Source: Sinorhizobium fredii NGR234 (lineage in GTDB: Bacteria; Pseudomonadota; Alphaproteobacteria; Rhizobiales; Rhizobiaceae). Taken from it: a DNA stretch of 64,000 nucleotides. The stretch lies in contig NC_012586.1 in the NCBI RefSeq assembly GCF_000018545.1, forward strand, positions 1 through 64,000, given 5' to 3'. The position numbers and the translations under genes were made by a program. Positions 1 through 8,354 of the stretch are shown in pieces. The notes under the pieces were generated by a model that searched no databases, was not told where the DNA came from, and saw only the letters and a program-made list of their open reading frames with translations. Position 1 is the first letter of the stretch. The number at the start of each line of letters is the position of its first letter.

Positions 1-77
1 CGCGTCAAGCCCAGCCGGCCTTGTTGGCCGCCTAATAAAAGAGATGCTAGAGCGGGTCGCGCAGCCGCCGCGCGCCA

Positions 78-93
78 GTTGTCCGCGGACAAC
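78..93. promoter_or_regulatory. parS-like palindrome upstream of repA
   Basis: GTTGTCCGCGGACAAC is a perfect 16-bp palindrome about 150 bp before repA. It fits the degenerate centromere consensus reported for RepB proteins of repABC plasmids, GTT-N4-GC-N4-AAC. Its core (GTCC/GGAC) differs from the core of the four other parS-like sites in this window (GACA or GACG/TGTC). Position beside repABC makes it the first candidate for this replicon's own partition site; binding by this RepB is inferred. Confidence 0.6.
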
Positions 94-158
94 TTTGTTC
101 GGCGATACTCATGAAACCGTGCCGCCCGTACGGCTAAACGGACCCCTTTGCCAAGCGT

Positions 159-200
159 TTGTCAATCGGCATCGAATCGGAGCATAGTATAACTGCGCAG
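159..200 (+). promoter_or_regulatory. candidate repABC promoter and repeated operator-like motif
   Basis: A TTGTCA hexamer at 159-164 is followed after 18-20 bases by CATAGT/TAGTAT at 183-190, a plausible -35/-10 pair for the repABC operon. CTGCGCAG at 193-200 is self-complementary, and TGCGCAG recurs at 223-229 just before repA, so the two may form an autoregulatory site for RepA. The -10 match is weak. Confidence 0.4.
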
Positions 201-241
201 ATTCGCTGCTAATGCCGATTTTTGCGCAGTTTTCGGAGATC

Positions 242-1441
242 ATGATGTTGCAGCCAAGAGTCCAGAGCGTCGATGAGCAGGAGCATTTGCCCTCCCTGCT
301 TTCTGCCGACGCCCAGGAACTTGCCCATCAACTCCAGGAACATCAGAAGAAAATCTTCTCCCCGACGGCACAGAAGACCATGCGGCTCTTCAGCCCGGCG
401 GAGGCGGCCGCCTTCATCGGAATCGGCGAAGGCTACCTGCGCCAGATCGCCTCAGAAGGCCACGGCCCGCAGCCGCTGTCAAACGGCCGGCGCATGTATG
501 CGGTCGAGGACGTCGAACGAATCCGCCGCGTCCTCGACGAGGGGGCCAAGACGGGCAAATACATCCCGCACCGCCGGCCGGGCGAAAAGCTGCAGGTCAT
601 TTCGGTGATGAACTTCAAGGGTGGGTCGGGCAAGACGACGACCTCTGCCCACCTGTCGCAATATCTGGCGTTGCGCGGCTATCGCGTGCTGGCGATCGAT
701 CTCGATCCGCAGGCGTCGCTTTCGGCGCTTTTCGGCCATCAGCCGGAGCTCGACGTCGGCGAGGCTGAGACCCTCTACGGCGCCATTCGTTACGAATCTC
801 CTCGCCCGATCGCCGATGTGGTGCGCTCGACCTACACGACCAACCTCCATTTGATCCCCGGCAATCTCGAATTGATGGAGTTCGAGCACGAGACCCCGAA
901 GGCAATGATCGGCGGCTCGGCCGAGACGCTGTTTTTCGCGCGGATCGGCGAGGTGCTGACGGAAATCGAGAGCTTCTACGACATCGTCGTCATCGATTGC
1001 CCGCCGCAGCTCGGCTTCCTGACGATGTCGGCGCTCTGCGCGGCAACCTCGGTCCTCATTACCGTCCACCCACAGATGCTCGATGTCATGTCGATGTCGC
1101 AGTTCCTGTCGATGACCAGCGAACTCATGGCCGTCGTCGAGAAGGCCGGCGGCCGCACCAGCTATGACTGGATGCGCTATCTCGTGACGCGCTTCGAACC
1201 GAATGACGGCCCGCAGAGCCAGATGACCGGCTTCATGCGGGCGATCTTCGGCAATCGCATGCTGCACAATGCCATGGTGAAATCGACCGCCATTTCGGAT
1301 GCCGGCGTCACCAAACAGACGCTCTACGAGGTCGAACGCTCGCAATTCATCCGCGGCACCTATGACCGGGCGATGGACTCCCTGTCGCTCGTCAATGCGG
1401 AGATCGAAGAGATGATCCGCAGCGTCTGGGGAAGGAAGTAA
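242..1441 (+). CDS. repA: plasmid partitioning ATPase RepA
   Basis: ParA-type ATPase of the repABC family. It segregates the plasmid together with RepB bound to parS and represses its own operon. An N-terminal helix-turn-helix region (FSPAEAAAFIGIGEGYLRQI) precedes the Walker A motif KGGSGKTTT at about residues 126-134. The switch region IDLDPQAS and the motif VVIDCPPQLG follow, all in the usual order. An in-frame ATG at 212 exists, but a GGAG at 235-238 sits correctly for the ATG codons at 242/245, giving about 399 residues, normal for RepA. The stop is 3 bp before repB, so the two genes are surely co-transcribed. Confidence 0.95.
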   Translation: MMLQPRVQSVDEQEHLPSLLSADAQELAHQLQEHQKKIFSPTAQKTMRLFSPAEAAAFIGIGEGYLRQIASEGHGPQPLSNGRRMYAVEDVERIRRVLDEGAKTGKYIPHRRPGEKLQVISVMNFKGGSGKTTTSAHLSQYLALRGYRVLAIDLDPQASLSALFGHQPELDVGEAETLYGAIRYESPRPIADVVRSTYTTNLHLIPGNLELMEFEHETPKAMIGGSAETLFFARIGEVLTEIESFYDIVVIDCPPQLGFLTMSALCAATSVLITVHPQMLDVMSMSQFLSMTSELMAVVEKAGGRTSYDWMRYLVTRFEPNDGPQSQMTGFMRAIFGNRMLHNAMVKSTAISDAGVTKQTLYEVERSQFIRGTYDRAMDSLSLVNAEIEEMIRSVWGRK

Positions 1442-1444
1442 GCG

Positions 1445-2449
1445 ATGGCCCGCAAGAACCTGATCGGCATCTCCGACAGCCCGGCTGCTCCGCCTGACGG
1501 GGAACGGCCGGCCGTCGAGCGGCCGATCGCCGGCCTTGCCCCGGGGCCTCGAACCAGTGCGCTGGTCGGCGGCATCACCAGATCGCTGTCCAATATTACC
1601 CAGAAGGTCGAGCGGGCCGAGGAGCTGGAACGCCAGCTGGCGCAAGGCCACGCGATTGTCGAGCTCGAACCGTCGCTGGTCGATGCCTCGTTCATCATCG
1701 ACCGCCTCGGCGTGACGCCCGAGACGCAGGCTGCGCTGGTCCAACAGATCCGCGACCACGGACAACAGGTGCCGATCCTGGTGCGACCGCACCCGGAGGC
1801 CGAAAACCGCTACCAGGTGGCTTATGGCCACAGGCGGCTGGCGGCGCTGCGCGAGATCGGCGGCAAGGTCAAGGCCGTCATTCGCGAGCTGAGCGACGAG
1901 CAGCTCGTCATTTCCCAGGGGCAGGAGAACAACGCCCGCACCGATCTCTCCTATATCGAGCGGTCGCTCTTCGCGACTCGGCTCGAGGACCGCGGCTTTT
2001 CGCGTGAAACCATCATGTCGGCGCTCGGTGTCGACAAGGCGGCGCTGTCGAAGATGATCAGCGTCGTGCGCCGCCTGCCCGTCGAAATCATCGAGGCGAT
2101 CGGTGCCGCGCCCTCCTTCGGCCGCCGGCGCTGGATGGAACTGGCCGACCGGCTTGAGCATGACGGACGTCGCGCCAAGGCGCTCGCCCACATCAGGCAA
2201 AGCCCGTTTATGGAAATGGACAGCGACCGGCGCTTCGAAAAACTCTTCGTCGTCCTGGCTGAAGCCAGGGGGCGGGCCAAGGCAGAGGCCTGGCTGGCGC
2301 CCGACCGGACGCGTCCCGTGCGCATCCGCGACACCGATACGGAGACGACGCTCGCCTTCAGCAAGGCGGCGGCACCGGGCTTCGCAGAATTCGTGAGGGG
2401 GAGGCTTGAGTCTCTCTACCTCGAATACCAACAGGAAACAGGAGACTAG
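1445..2449 (+). CDS. repB: plasmid partitioning protein RepB
   Basis: ParB-like centromere-binding protein, 334 aa, the normal length for RepB. The ParB/sulfiredoxin-like part carries GHRRLAALREIGG (about residues 127-139) and the conserved GQENNARTDLSYIE stretch. A helix-turn-helix (FSRETIMSALGVDKAALSKM) follows and should contact parS, and the C-terminal third should dimerise. It starts 3 bp after repA and ends 156 bp before repC, the classic spacing that leaves room for the antisense RNA. Candidate target sites are the palindromes at 78-93, 6955-6970, 8057-8072, 8178-8193 and 37544-37559. Confidence 0.95.
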   Translation: MARKNLIGISDSPAAPPDGERPAVERPIAGLAPGPRTSALVGGITRSLSNITQKVERAEELERQLAQGHAIVELEPSLVDASFIIDRLGVTPETQAALVQQIRDHGQQVPILVRPHPEAENRYQVAYGHRRLAALREIGGKVKAVIRELSDEQLVISQGQENNARTDLSYIERSLFATRLEDRGFSRETIMSALGVDKAALSKMISVVRRLPVEIIEAIGAAPSFGRRRWMELADRLEHDGRRAKALAHIRQSPFMEMDSDRRFEKLFVVLAEARGRAKAEAWLAPDRTRPVRIRDTDTETTLAFSKAAAPGFAEFVRGRLESLYLEYQQETGD

Positions 2450-2461
2450 GCAGAGCAAAAG

Positions 2462-2496
2462 AAAAAGGCTTCCGAACGACTAGCGCTGCGGAAACC
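2462..2496 (-). terminator. rho-independent terminator of the ctRNA
   Basis: On the minus strand GGTTTCCG (2496-2489) pairs with CGGAAGCC (2474-2467), with one G-T pair, around a 14-base loop. It is followed directly by TTTTT (2466-2462). Confidence 0.85.
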
Positions 2497-2511
2497 CTTC
2501 TCTCGTGTAGC
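2462..2511 (-). ncRNA. counter-transcribed RNA (ctRNA/incA) between repB and repC
   Basis: repABC plasmids encode a small antisense RNA in the repB-repC gap that limits RepC synthesis and causes incompatibility. Here the minus strand has TTGACA (2546-2541), a 17-base spacer and a weak -10 GAATCT (2523-2518), predicting a start near 2511. The RNA would end about 50 nt later at a strong hairpin and T-run. Promoter, length, orientation and terminator agree with known ctRNAs; the exact 5' end is predicted. Confidence 0.8.
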
Positions 2512-2605
2512 AACTAGAGATTCCCATTTCCGCGAATCAGTGTCAAGCGTTTTTGGCGTCGTTTCGGCGAACGGATTTCTTTTGCCTTGGAAAAGGTGAA
2601 GAAAA

Positions 2606-3919
2606 ATGGAACGTGGGAATGTGACGACGCCTTTCGGGCGCCGGGCGATGACGCTTGGCATGCTCGCAAGGCAGATCGCTGCCGGCGATATTCCGCCGAA
2701 GCAGTCGGTCGACAAATGGAAATTGTTTCGCACGGTTTGTGAAGCGAAGTCGGCGATCGGCGTCTCCGATCGCTCGCTTGCCGTGCTCAATGCTCTGTTG
2801 AGCTTCTATCCCGGTGCCGAACTCTCGAGCGAAAACGGCCTCGTCGTGTTTCCCTCGAATGCGCAGCTTTCGCTTCGCACCCACGGCATGGCCGGCACGA
2901 CACTGCGCCGCCATCTCGCCTGCCTCGTCGAAGCGGGCCTGATCGTTCGCCGCGACAGCCCGAACGGCAAGCGCTACGCCCGCAAGAGCCGCAACGGCGC
3001 GATCGGCGAAGCCTTCGGTTTCGATCTCAGTCCACTGCTTGCCCGAACGGAAGAGTTCAGGGCGGCCGCTGCGAAGCTTGCCGCCGAAAAGCAGCATCTC
3101 CGTCTCGTCCGCGAGCGTCTGAGCCTCTGCCGACGCGACATTGCAAAGCTGCTTGACCTCAGCCGGCAGAGCAATCCGGATGCAGATTGCCAAGCCTTCG
3201 AGTCCGCGTTCGGGCAGCTCAATGCCGGTCTGCCGCGCAACGCACCCGTCGGATTCCTCGAAGCACTCCTCGAAAAACTTGGGAAACTCCGCGAGCAGCT
3301 CACCAATCGATTGGAAATATTGCTGAATTCGCAAAAAACGGCCACCAATGATCACCAGAATGGACGGCACAAACAGAATTCAAATCCAGACTTCCAATTT
3401 GAATCTGAACCGGGCTTGGGAAAAGACGGGGAGGTCAGCCTGGCGGATGATTGCAGCCGAACGGAAAGCGCCGGCCGGACAGGGAAACCTCATCAACAGC
3501 GGCCGGACGAGACCTCTTCCCGGCTGCCGGACAGCGTTTCCCCCGCCCCGCCTGTCGACCGGCTTCGCCGCCAGATCCCCCTGCCCGCGGTTCTTCAGGC
3601 CTGCCCGCAAATTGCCGATTATGGGCCATCCGGCCGCGTGGCGAACTGGAAAGACCTGATGACCGCGGCGATCGTGGTGCGGACGATGCTCAATGTGAGC
3701 GCCGATGCTTTTGAGGATGCCTGCTTGGTTCTCGGATACGAGAATGCCGCGACCCTCATGGCCTGCATTCTCGAACGAGCCGATCGGATCAACTCGCCTG
3801 GCGGCTATCTCAGGGATCTCACCCAACGCGCAAGGCAGCAGGCCTTTTCGCTGGCACCGATGGTTGGCGCCTTGTCCCAGGCAAGGAGGCAGGGCTTAAG
3901 GGGGTCACAGTCAGCTTAA
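2606..3919 (+). CDS. repC: replication initiator RepC
   Basis: Initiator protein unique to repABC replicons, 437 aa, near the usual 400-440. The N-terminal half has the typical opening TTPFGRRAMTLGMLARQ, the KWKLFRTVCEAKSAIGVSDR segment and a winged-helix region (TLRRHLACLVEAGLIVRRDSPNGKRYARK). A charged linker follows, then the conserved C-terminal part ending near GGYLRDLTQRARQQAF. In this family RepC binds within its own gene and acts mostly in cis. Translation should be controlled by the antisense RNA encoded just upstream. Confidence 0.95.
   Translation: MERGNVTTPFGRRAMTLGMLARQIAAGDIPPKQSVDKWKLFRTVCEAKSAIGVSDRSLAVLNALLSFYPGAELSSENGLVVFPSNAQLSLRTHGMAGTTLRRHLACLVEAGLIVRRDSPNGKRYARKSRNGAIGEAFGFDLSPLLARTEEFRAAAAKLAAEKQHLRLVRERLSLCRRDIAKLLDLSRQSNPDADCQAFESAFGQLNAGLPRNAPVGFLEALLEKLGKLREQLTNRLEILLNSQKTATNDHQNGRHKQNSNPDFQFESEPGLGKDGEVSLADDCSRTESAGRTGKPHQQRPDETSSRLPDSVSPAPPVDRLRRQIPLPAVLQACPQIADYGPSGRVANWKDLMTAAIVVRTMLNVSADAFEDACLVLGYENAATLMACILERADRINSPGGYLRDLTQRARQQAFSLAPMVGALSQARRQGLRGSQSA
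3300..3425 (+). other. putative origin of replication (oriV) inside repC
   Basis: This stretch within repC is strikingly AT-rich against its GC-rich surroundings. It contains TTGGAAATATTGCTGAATTC, GCAAAAAAC and a run of AATTC/AATTTG words. In the repABC family the oriV maps to an AT-rich part of repC, so this is the expected unwinding region. Boundaries are approximate. Confidence 0.6.
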
Positions 3920-4177
3920 CGCAACACTGCTTCCCTCCCCGTTCAAGACGTAAGGTTGTGAGAATACGCATCACGGCCTGCGTTTGGGAAGGCGTGCGCC
4001 GCTGTAGCAGATGCAATTGGGATCAAACTACTCGCGCATAGCGAGCGACCACTCGCCTTAGTGCGAAAGGAGTAATTGAATTTTACCGGAATAGGCGCTG
4101 AATACCACCAGGGGCATGCTGTAAAAGGCGAATCCCTTTCAGCCGGCCTCAAGTAACACAGTTAGTGACCGGGTTCG
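3920..4177. other. gene-poor gap after repC
   Basis: No coding sequence is seen between repC and the glycosyltransferase. A short hairpin (CTCGC-GCATA-GCGAG, 4031-4045) is present, without a T-run. No parS-type palindrome was found here, although some repABC plasmids carry parS just after repC. Confidence 0.5.
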
Positions 4178-5389
4178 ATGCGCCTCATTCTTGTCAACGA
4201 TGTCTCCATCATTCGCGGCGGTGCCACCAAGGTGGCATTGCAGTGCATCGATGCGAGCAGGCAGGCAGGGCTGAATTGCGCCATCCTGGTCGGCGACGAC
4301 GGCGAAGGACTGATGCCGCGCTTTGCCGGCATCCGGACGGTTGCGTTAGGCCAGCGACCGCTTCGCGACGGTCCTACCTTCACCGACGTCTTCGAGAAGA
4401 ATTACAACCAGCATGCCTACGATGCGCTGGACGGTCTGCTGAAGGAAACGGACGAGGAGACCGTCGTGCATGTGCACGGCTGGTCGCAGATTCTCTCGCC
4501 GTCGATCTTCTACGCACTCGCCAAACACAAGGCCAAGGTCATCGTCACGGCGCATGATTTCTTCCTGAGTTGTCCGAACGGAGGGCTGATCAATTTCCAG
4601 AGCGGAGCCGTCTGCGATGTCCGCCCGATGTCGGCAGCATGTCTGACGACCAATTGCGACAAGCGAAACTATCTCCACAAACTCTGGCGCTTTCGCCGCA
4701 CTCTGACCCAACGCGGCGTCGGCGAGGAGTTCTGGAGCCGCGTCGGCATCGTGCTGGCGCATGAAAGCATGGAGCCCTTTCTGCACTCGGGCCCGTTGCA
4801 ACATTTTATCACCCTGCGCACACCGACCGAGCCGTTGACACATACGCCCGTGGAGGCCTGGCGCAATCACCGCACCCTCTTCTTGGGGCGAATGTGCTGG
4901 GAAAAGGGCGTCCGCACGCTCGCCGACGCCTTGAACAAGACCGGGCGAACGGCGACGCTGATCGGCCGCGGACCGCTGCTCGACGAAATGCAGCGGGCTT
5001 TGCCGCATTGTTGGGTGCCGGGCTGGCTGGCCGATGAAGAGGTAACGACGCTGGCGGGGCAAGCGCGCGTCTTCATCATGCCGTCGCGCATGCCCGAACC
5101 CTACGGACTGGTCGCCGCCGAGGCGCTGATGTCCGGCATTCCCGTCATCATCAGCAGCAATGCGCTGATTGCCGCCGAAGTAGAGCGGTACGACGCCGGG
5201 CTGGTCTTTAGAAGCGGTGATGCCGGCTCGCTGGCGGAAAGCTTGGCGAGCACCGATGACGACAGGCTGATGCAGAGACTTTGCGAAGGCGCGCTCGGGC
5301 TTGGCCAGCGGATCGCGCCCAGCAAGGCGGAATGGGGCCGGCGCATGGTCGATATCTATACAGGCAGAAGCGGCCTTTTCGCTCAATAA
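4178..5389 (+). CDS. GT4-family glycosyltransferase
   Basis: Retaining glycosyltransferase of the GT4 (glycosyl transferase group 1) type, 403 aa, probably acting on a surface polysaccharide or glycolipid. The N-terminal Rossmann half opens with LILVNDVSIIRGGATKVALQ and contains TAHDFFLSCPNGG. The C-terminal nucleotide-sugar half has FLGRMCWEKGVRTLADAL and the signature EPYGLVAAEALMSGIPVI with its E-x7-E motif. The epimerase gene starts 14 bp later, so the two are likely one operon making and transferring a sugar. Acceptor and donor cannot be named. Confidence 0.85.
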   Translation: MRLILVNDVSIIRGGATKVALQCIDASRQAGLNCAILVGDDGEGLMPRFAGIRTVALGQRPLRDGPTFTDVFEKNYNQHAYDALDGLLKETDEETVVHVHGWSQILSPSIFYALAKHKAKVIVTAHDFFLSCPNGGLINFQSGAVCDVRPMSAACLTTNCDKRNYLHKLWRFRRTLTQRGVGEEFWSRVGIVLAHESMEPFLHSGPLQHFITLRTPTEPLTHTPVEAWRNHRTLFLGRMCWEKGVRTLADALNKTGRTATLIGRGPLLDEMQRALPHCWVPGWLADEEVTTLAGQARVFIMPSRMPEPYGLVAAEALMSGIPVIISSNALIAAEVERYDAGLVFRSGDAGSLAESLASTDDDRLMQRLCEGALGLGQRIAPSKAEWGRRMVDIYTGRSGLFAQ

Positions 5390-5403
5390 ATGGAAAAAAT
5401 CAC

Positions 5404-6384
5404 ATGGCGCGGGCTTTGGTGACGGGAGGCTGTGGTTTTGTTGGAAGACATCTGATCAAGCGGCTTTTGACCGAGGGGCTGGATGTCGTCTGCGTCGATC
5501 CGCTCGTGGAAGGGACGGGGGCACGGCATCCCGATCTCTGGCAGCGCTTTCCCGGGTCGCGCTTTGCGTTCTTCGAGGAAGATTGCCGGAGTTTCTTTTT
5601 TCGCCCTCTTGAACATTTCGACTACGTCTTCCATCTTGCCGCGCTGGTCGGCGGCCGTGTCACGCTGGAGGCACGCACCCTCGACGTTGCCGAGGACCTG
5701 GCGGTGGATGCCGAATTGTGGAAATGGGCGGCACGCGCCAAACCCGGCTGTGTCGTGTTCTTCAGCTCCAGCGCAGCCTACCCCGTTTCGCTACAGACGC
5801 TCGCCAACCATCGGCTGCTTTCGGAAGATATGATTTCTTTCGAAGCCGCCATTGGCGTGCCCGATCTCAGTTATGGTTGGGCGAAACTGACCGGCGAATA
5901 TCTGATGAAGCTTTATGTCGAGCGCTACGGCAACCGCGCAGTCGCCTATCGGCCGTTCAGCGGCTATGGCGAGGATCAGGATCTTGCCTATCCGTTCCCC
6001 GCTATTTGCCGTCGCCTGCTCGATGAAAGAGGTGCTGCGGAAGTCTGCGTCTGGGGTTCGGGCCGGCAATGCCGGGACTTCATCCATATCGATGACTGTA
6101 TCGATTTCATTTGGCAAACCAAGGAACTCCTGCCGGATGGCGCCAGCCTCAACCTTTCGACCGGTAGAGCTACCTCCTTCATGAAATTGGCCGAGATCAT
6201 CGCTCGTCAGATCGGCTGGAATCCCGTCGTCAACGGCCTCCGCGATCGCCCGGAAGGCGTCTTCTATCGCTGCGGCGATACCGCCTTGCAGCGCTCCTAT
6301 GGGCTTGCCCCGCGCGTCAGCCTGGAGGAAGGGATTGCGCGGATGCTCGATCATCTGCGCATGGAATTCGACACCTGTTCTTAA
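5404..6384 (+). CDS. NAD-dependent epimerase/dehydratase
   Basis: Short-chain extended SDR acting on nucleotide sugars, 326 aa from the ATG at 5404. The NAD-binding motif TGGCGFVG is at residues 7-14. The catalytic region shows SSSAAYP and the YGWAK tyrosine-lysine pair, and FIHIDDC is the usual downstream motif. An in-frame extension back to 5281 would overlap the glycosyltransferase and lacks family sequence, so the start with MARALVTGG is preferred. It probably supplies the sugar used by the preceding GT4 enzyme. Confidence 0.88.
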   Translation: MARALVTGGCGFVGRHLIKRLLTEGLDVVCVDPLVEGTGARHPDLWQRFPGSRFAFFEEDCRSFFFRPLEHFDYVFHLAALVGGRVTLEARTLDVAEDLAVDAELWKWAARAKPGCVVFFSSSAAYPVSLQTLANHRLLSEDMISFEAAIGVPDLSYGWAKLTGEYLMKLYVERYGNRAVAYRPFSGYGEDQDLAYPFPAICRRLLDERGAAEVCVWGSGRQCRDFIHIDDCIDFIWQTKELLPDGASLNLSTGRATSFMKLAEIIARQIGWNPVVNGLRDRPEGVFYRCGDTALQRSYGLAPRVSLEEGIARMLDHLRMEFDTCS

Positions 6385-6525
6385 CGAAATGGCGGTTATC
6401 ATAACTCGTTGACGGAAAAGCTCCCCGGTTCGCCACACGGAAGCTAACTCGCCAATCGTTTCCGCTACATCGGTTTAAGAATTTCGGCCCTTCCCCGGGA
6501 CGCCCAAGGTGTTGTCCACGTCTTT
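6385..6525. other. convergent intergenic gap
   Basis: The epimerase ends at 6384 and the VOC gene ends at 6526 from the other side. No gene or clear terminator was recognised. Confidence 0.4.
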
Positions 6526-6888
6526 TCAGTCCACTTTGCGGAAAGCGCGACTGGAGACCGAGATGGAGTTCTGGCAAGGGTCTTTGGTATTGGCGAACTG
6601 ATAGCCGTCCGCTTGGTGTATGGGGCCGAATTCAAGTCCATTCTCCTTCGAGCGCCGGCAGAAAGCCTCGACGTCCTCCACGTCGAAGACGAGCTTGATG
6701 ACCGACTGGCCAGCACGCTGCCCCTTCGCAGCCGGATGAAGCATGAGTTTGGCACCGCCGTCCCGGGAGCACAGTTCCACAATCCGATCACCTGGGTGAC
6801 GGCTTATCTCGAAGCCAAAGTGCTTCTCGTAAAAGCGCGCTGTCTCGTCGACGGCTCGGGCATAGATAATCAGCCTGCTGAGCGGCAC
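6526..6888 (-). CDS. VOC superfamily (glyoxalase/bleomycin-resistance fold) protein
   Basis: Single-domain VOC protein of 120 aa. It begins with PLSRLIIYARAVDETARFYEKHFGF, the usual first beta-alpha unit, followed by VIKLVFDVEDVEAFCRRSKENGLEFG. GTG at 6888 is chosen as start because GAAGGAAG lies about 7 bases upstream; the longer open frame upstream has no family sequence. Related proteins bind metals or small toxic molecules, but the substrate is unknown. A parS-like palindrome (6955-6970) lies 67 bp upstream. Confidence 0.8.
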   Translation of the reverse strand: MPLSRLIIYARAVDETARFYEKHFGFEISRHPGDRIVELCSRDGGAKLMLHPAAKGQRAGQSVIKLVFDVEDVEAFCRRSKENGLEFGPIHQADGYQFANTKDPCQNSISVSSRAFRKVD

Positions 6889-6954
6889 ATCGCTTCCTTC
6901 TCGCAAACGGTCACCGGTGAGACACGGGGCAAAGCAGTCCAGCCTCCAAGCCCT

Positions 6955-6970
6955 GTTGACAGCTGTCAAC
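6955..6970. promoter_or_regulatory. parS-like palindrome, GTTGACAGCTGTCAAC
   Basis: Perfect 16-bp palindrome fitting GTT-N4-GC-N4-AAC, between the VOC gene and the glycosyltransferase gene. The identity with the 8178 site extends beyond the palindrome on both sides (about 24 bp in all), so one may be a duplicate of the other. Could be a RepB site or an operator of a nearby gene. Confidence 0.65.
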
Positions 6971-6982
6971 TCGATCCGGCAA

Positions 6983-7819
6983 TCACTCGCGCCAATGCTC
7001 GGCCACCCAGCCGGTCGGTCGAATATAGTGGCGCAGATATCGGAACGGGTTTCTCTCTCGGCGCTCCGGAGAAAACAGGCCGCGGACGTGGCCGAGCGGC
7101 GTGGCGGCACGGCCCTTGTAGCCGAACTGACCGTCGATCGCGTGCTGCGGCAAAAGCCCGCGCGGGAAGAGAACGATCCGGGCATCGGCCGGCAGGCGCG
7201 GCGCCAGATAGTAGTTCAGCGGAAACGGCCAGCGGCAGTCCTGTCGGAAGTGCAGGACATGACGTCGCGGGAAGAACTTGGCCCCGCCCGGCGCGTTGCG
7301 CGTCACGAAGCGCTGCTCGAAGCGATACTCGTCGGCGACACCTTGGGGATCGGTCCGGAACTTCTCCTGCAACGGCACGAGCTTGCCGACCGGGAAGCGG
7401 AACACCGACGTCTGGCCGAGCCGCTCGAAGGGCGTCGTCTGGTTGACGGCGAGCACCACGTCATCCGGCCCGCCCGCCTCGAAGAAACTGTCGAGCGACC
7501 CGACGATGACGACGTCGAGGTCGAGGAACAGCACAGGTCCTTTGAGATTGCCAAGCTTCGGTCCCCAGAGCCGCGCCTTCGGCCAAATTCCCTTGGTGTT
7601 GGTCGGCATCTCGACATCGAGCGGCGGCAGGTCCTCGCAGAGAATTTCCGGGCGGAGGTTTTCGCGGCTGTCGGTGAAGCAGGTAAAGGTGAAAGGCGGC
7701 GTGATGTTGCGCGCCACCATGGCATAGAGCCTGTTGATGAAGGGGGCGCCATATTTGGTGCCCCAGCTGATGCAGATCACCTGCTTGACGCCGCCGCTTG
7801 CCGCCAGAACGCTTGCCAT
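6983..7819 (-). CDS. glycosyltransferase with DXD motif
   Basis: 278 aa from the ATG at 7819. The start is placed at MASVLAASGG because the upstream extension is arginine-rich with no family character. The sequence VICISWGTKYGAPFINRLYAMV and the motif VLFLDLDVVIVGSLDSFF (a DLD version of the DXD metal/nucleotide-sugar site) resemble a rhizobial family of GT8-like or capsular glycosyltransferases. HVLHFRQDCRWPFPLNYY lies toward the end. It probably extends the surface-sugar theme of the 4.2-6.4 kb genes. Donor and acceptor are unknown. Confidence 0.7.
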   Translation of the reverse strand: MASVLAASGGVKQVICISWGTKYGAPFINRLYAMVARNITPPFTFTCFTDSRENLRPEILCEDLPPLDVEMPTNTKGIWPKARLWGPKLGNLKGPVLFLDLDVVIVGSLDSFFEAGGPDDVVLAVNQTTPFERLGQTSVFRFPVGKLVPLQEKFRTDPQGVADEYRFEQRFVTRNAPGGAKFFPRRHVLHFRQDCRWPFPLNYYLAPRLPADARIVLFPRGLLPQHAIDGQFGYKGRAATPLGHVRGLFSPERRERNPFRYLRHYIRPTGWVAEHWRE

Positions 7820-8056
7820 CGATTGTCGCTTCTCTCGTATCCGTGCCTGCCGAAAGCGCCTTCCCGAACTGGCGTTCGGACCGCCGGAACCGATGGTGTG
7901 GCGGATCTGCAGACGATCGATCAAACCCCGGGTGACTTAAAGCAGGAATTGCCGACAGCTGGCAAGATGCGGCGCCGAGGCAGTATCGGGCGGACGCGGT
8001 TCGACACAATTGGCGCAAGGGGAGGGGCACATTTAGCGGCGCCCGGCGGAATCGAA

Positions 8057-8072
8057 GTTGACAGCTGTCAAC
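8057..8072. promoter_or_regulatory. parS-like palindrome, GTTGACAGCTGTCAAC
   Basis: Perfect palindrome identical in its 16 bases to the sites at 6955 and 8178, upstream of the RHE_PE00001-family gene. Confidence 0.65.
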
Positions 8073-8177
8073 GGAGGCAGACAGGACACCGCGGAATGAA
8101 GGGGCGCTTGGTTCGCGAATGCTTGGTCGCGCCCCGTAGATGCGACGGGCTGGGGGATGCCAGACCGGACAGATGCT

Positions 8178-8193
8178 GTTGACAGCTGTCAAC
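8178..8193. promoter_or_regulatory. parS-like palindrome, GTTGACAGCTGTCAAC
   Basis: Perfect palindrome 162 bp before the start of the RHE_PE00001-family gene and 121 bp after the previous copy. Its flanks match those of the 6955 site. Confidence 0.65.
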
Positions 8194-8354
8194 TCGATCA
8201 GCCACTGACCACGTCGCCCCGAAAAGCAGGGAACGCCGAGCGTTGGTGTCCGGAAGCAAGCTTCGCGAAATACCAGTGGGCAACGATCCGTCACCCTGTG
8301 ACGGAAGGAAATTGCGTGTTAGCTTCCGTATCAGCGAAAGGCTTCATCTTTATA

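Larger units (their letters stand above)
7820..8354. other. 535-bp intergenic region carrying two parS-like sites
   Basis: No gene is supported here. It separates the minus-strand glycosyltransferase from the plus-strand RHE_PE00001-family gene, so it must contain both promoters. Its notable content is the pair of palindromes at 8057-8072 and 8178-8193, 121 bp apart. Confidence 0.6.

Noticed and set aside
479..2458. Long minus-strand open frame (659 codons) across repA and repB
   Set aside because: Antisense to two certain genes; its composition (Arg, Asp, Gly and Ala rich) is that of a high-GC shadow frame, and no family sequence is visible.
7461..8294. 277-codon minus-strand frame upstream of the DXD glycosyltransferase
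   Set aside because: Runs through both parS-like palindromes and overlaps the glycosyltransferase in another frame; no family sequence.
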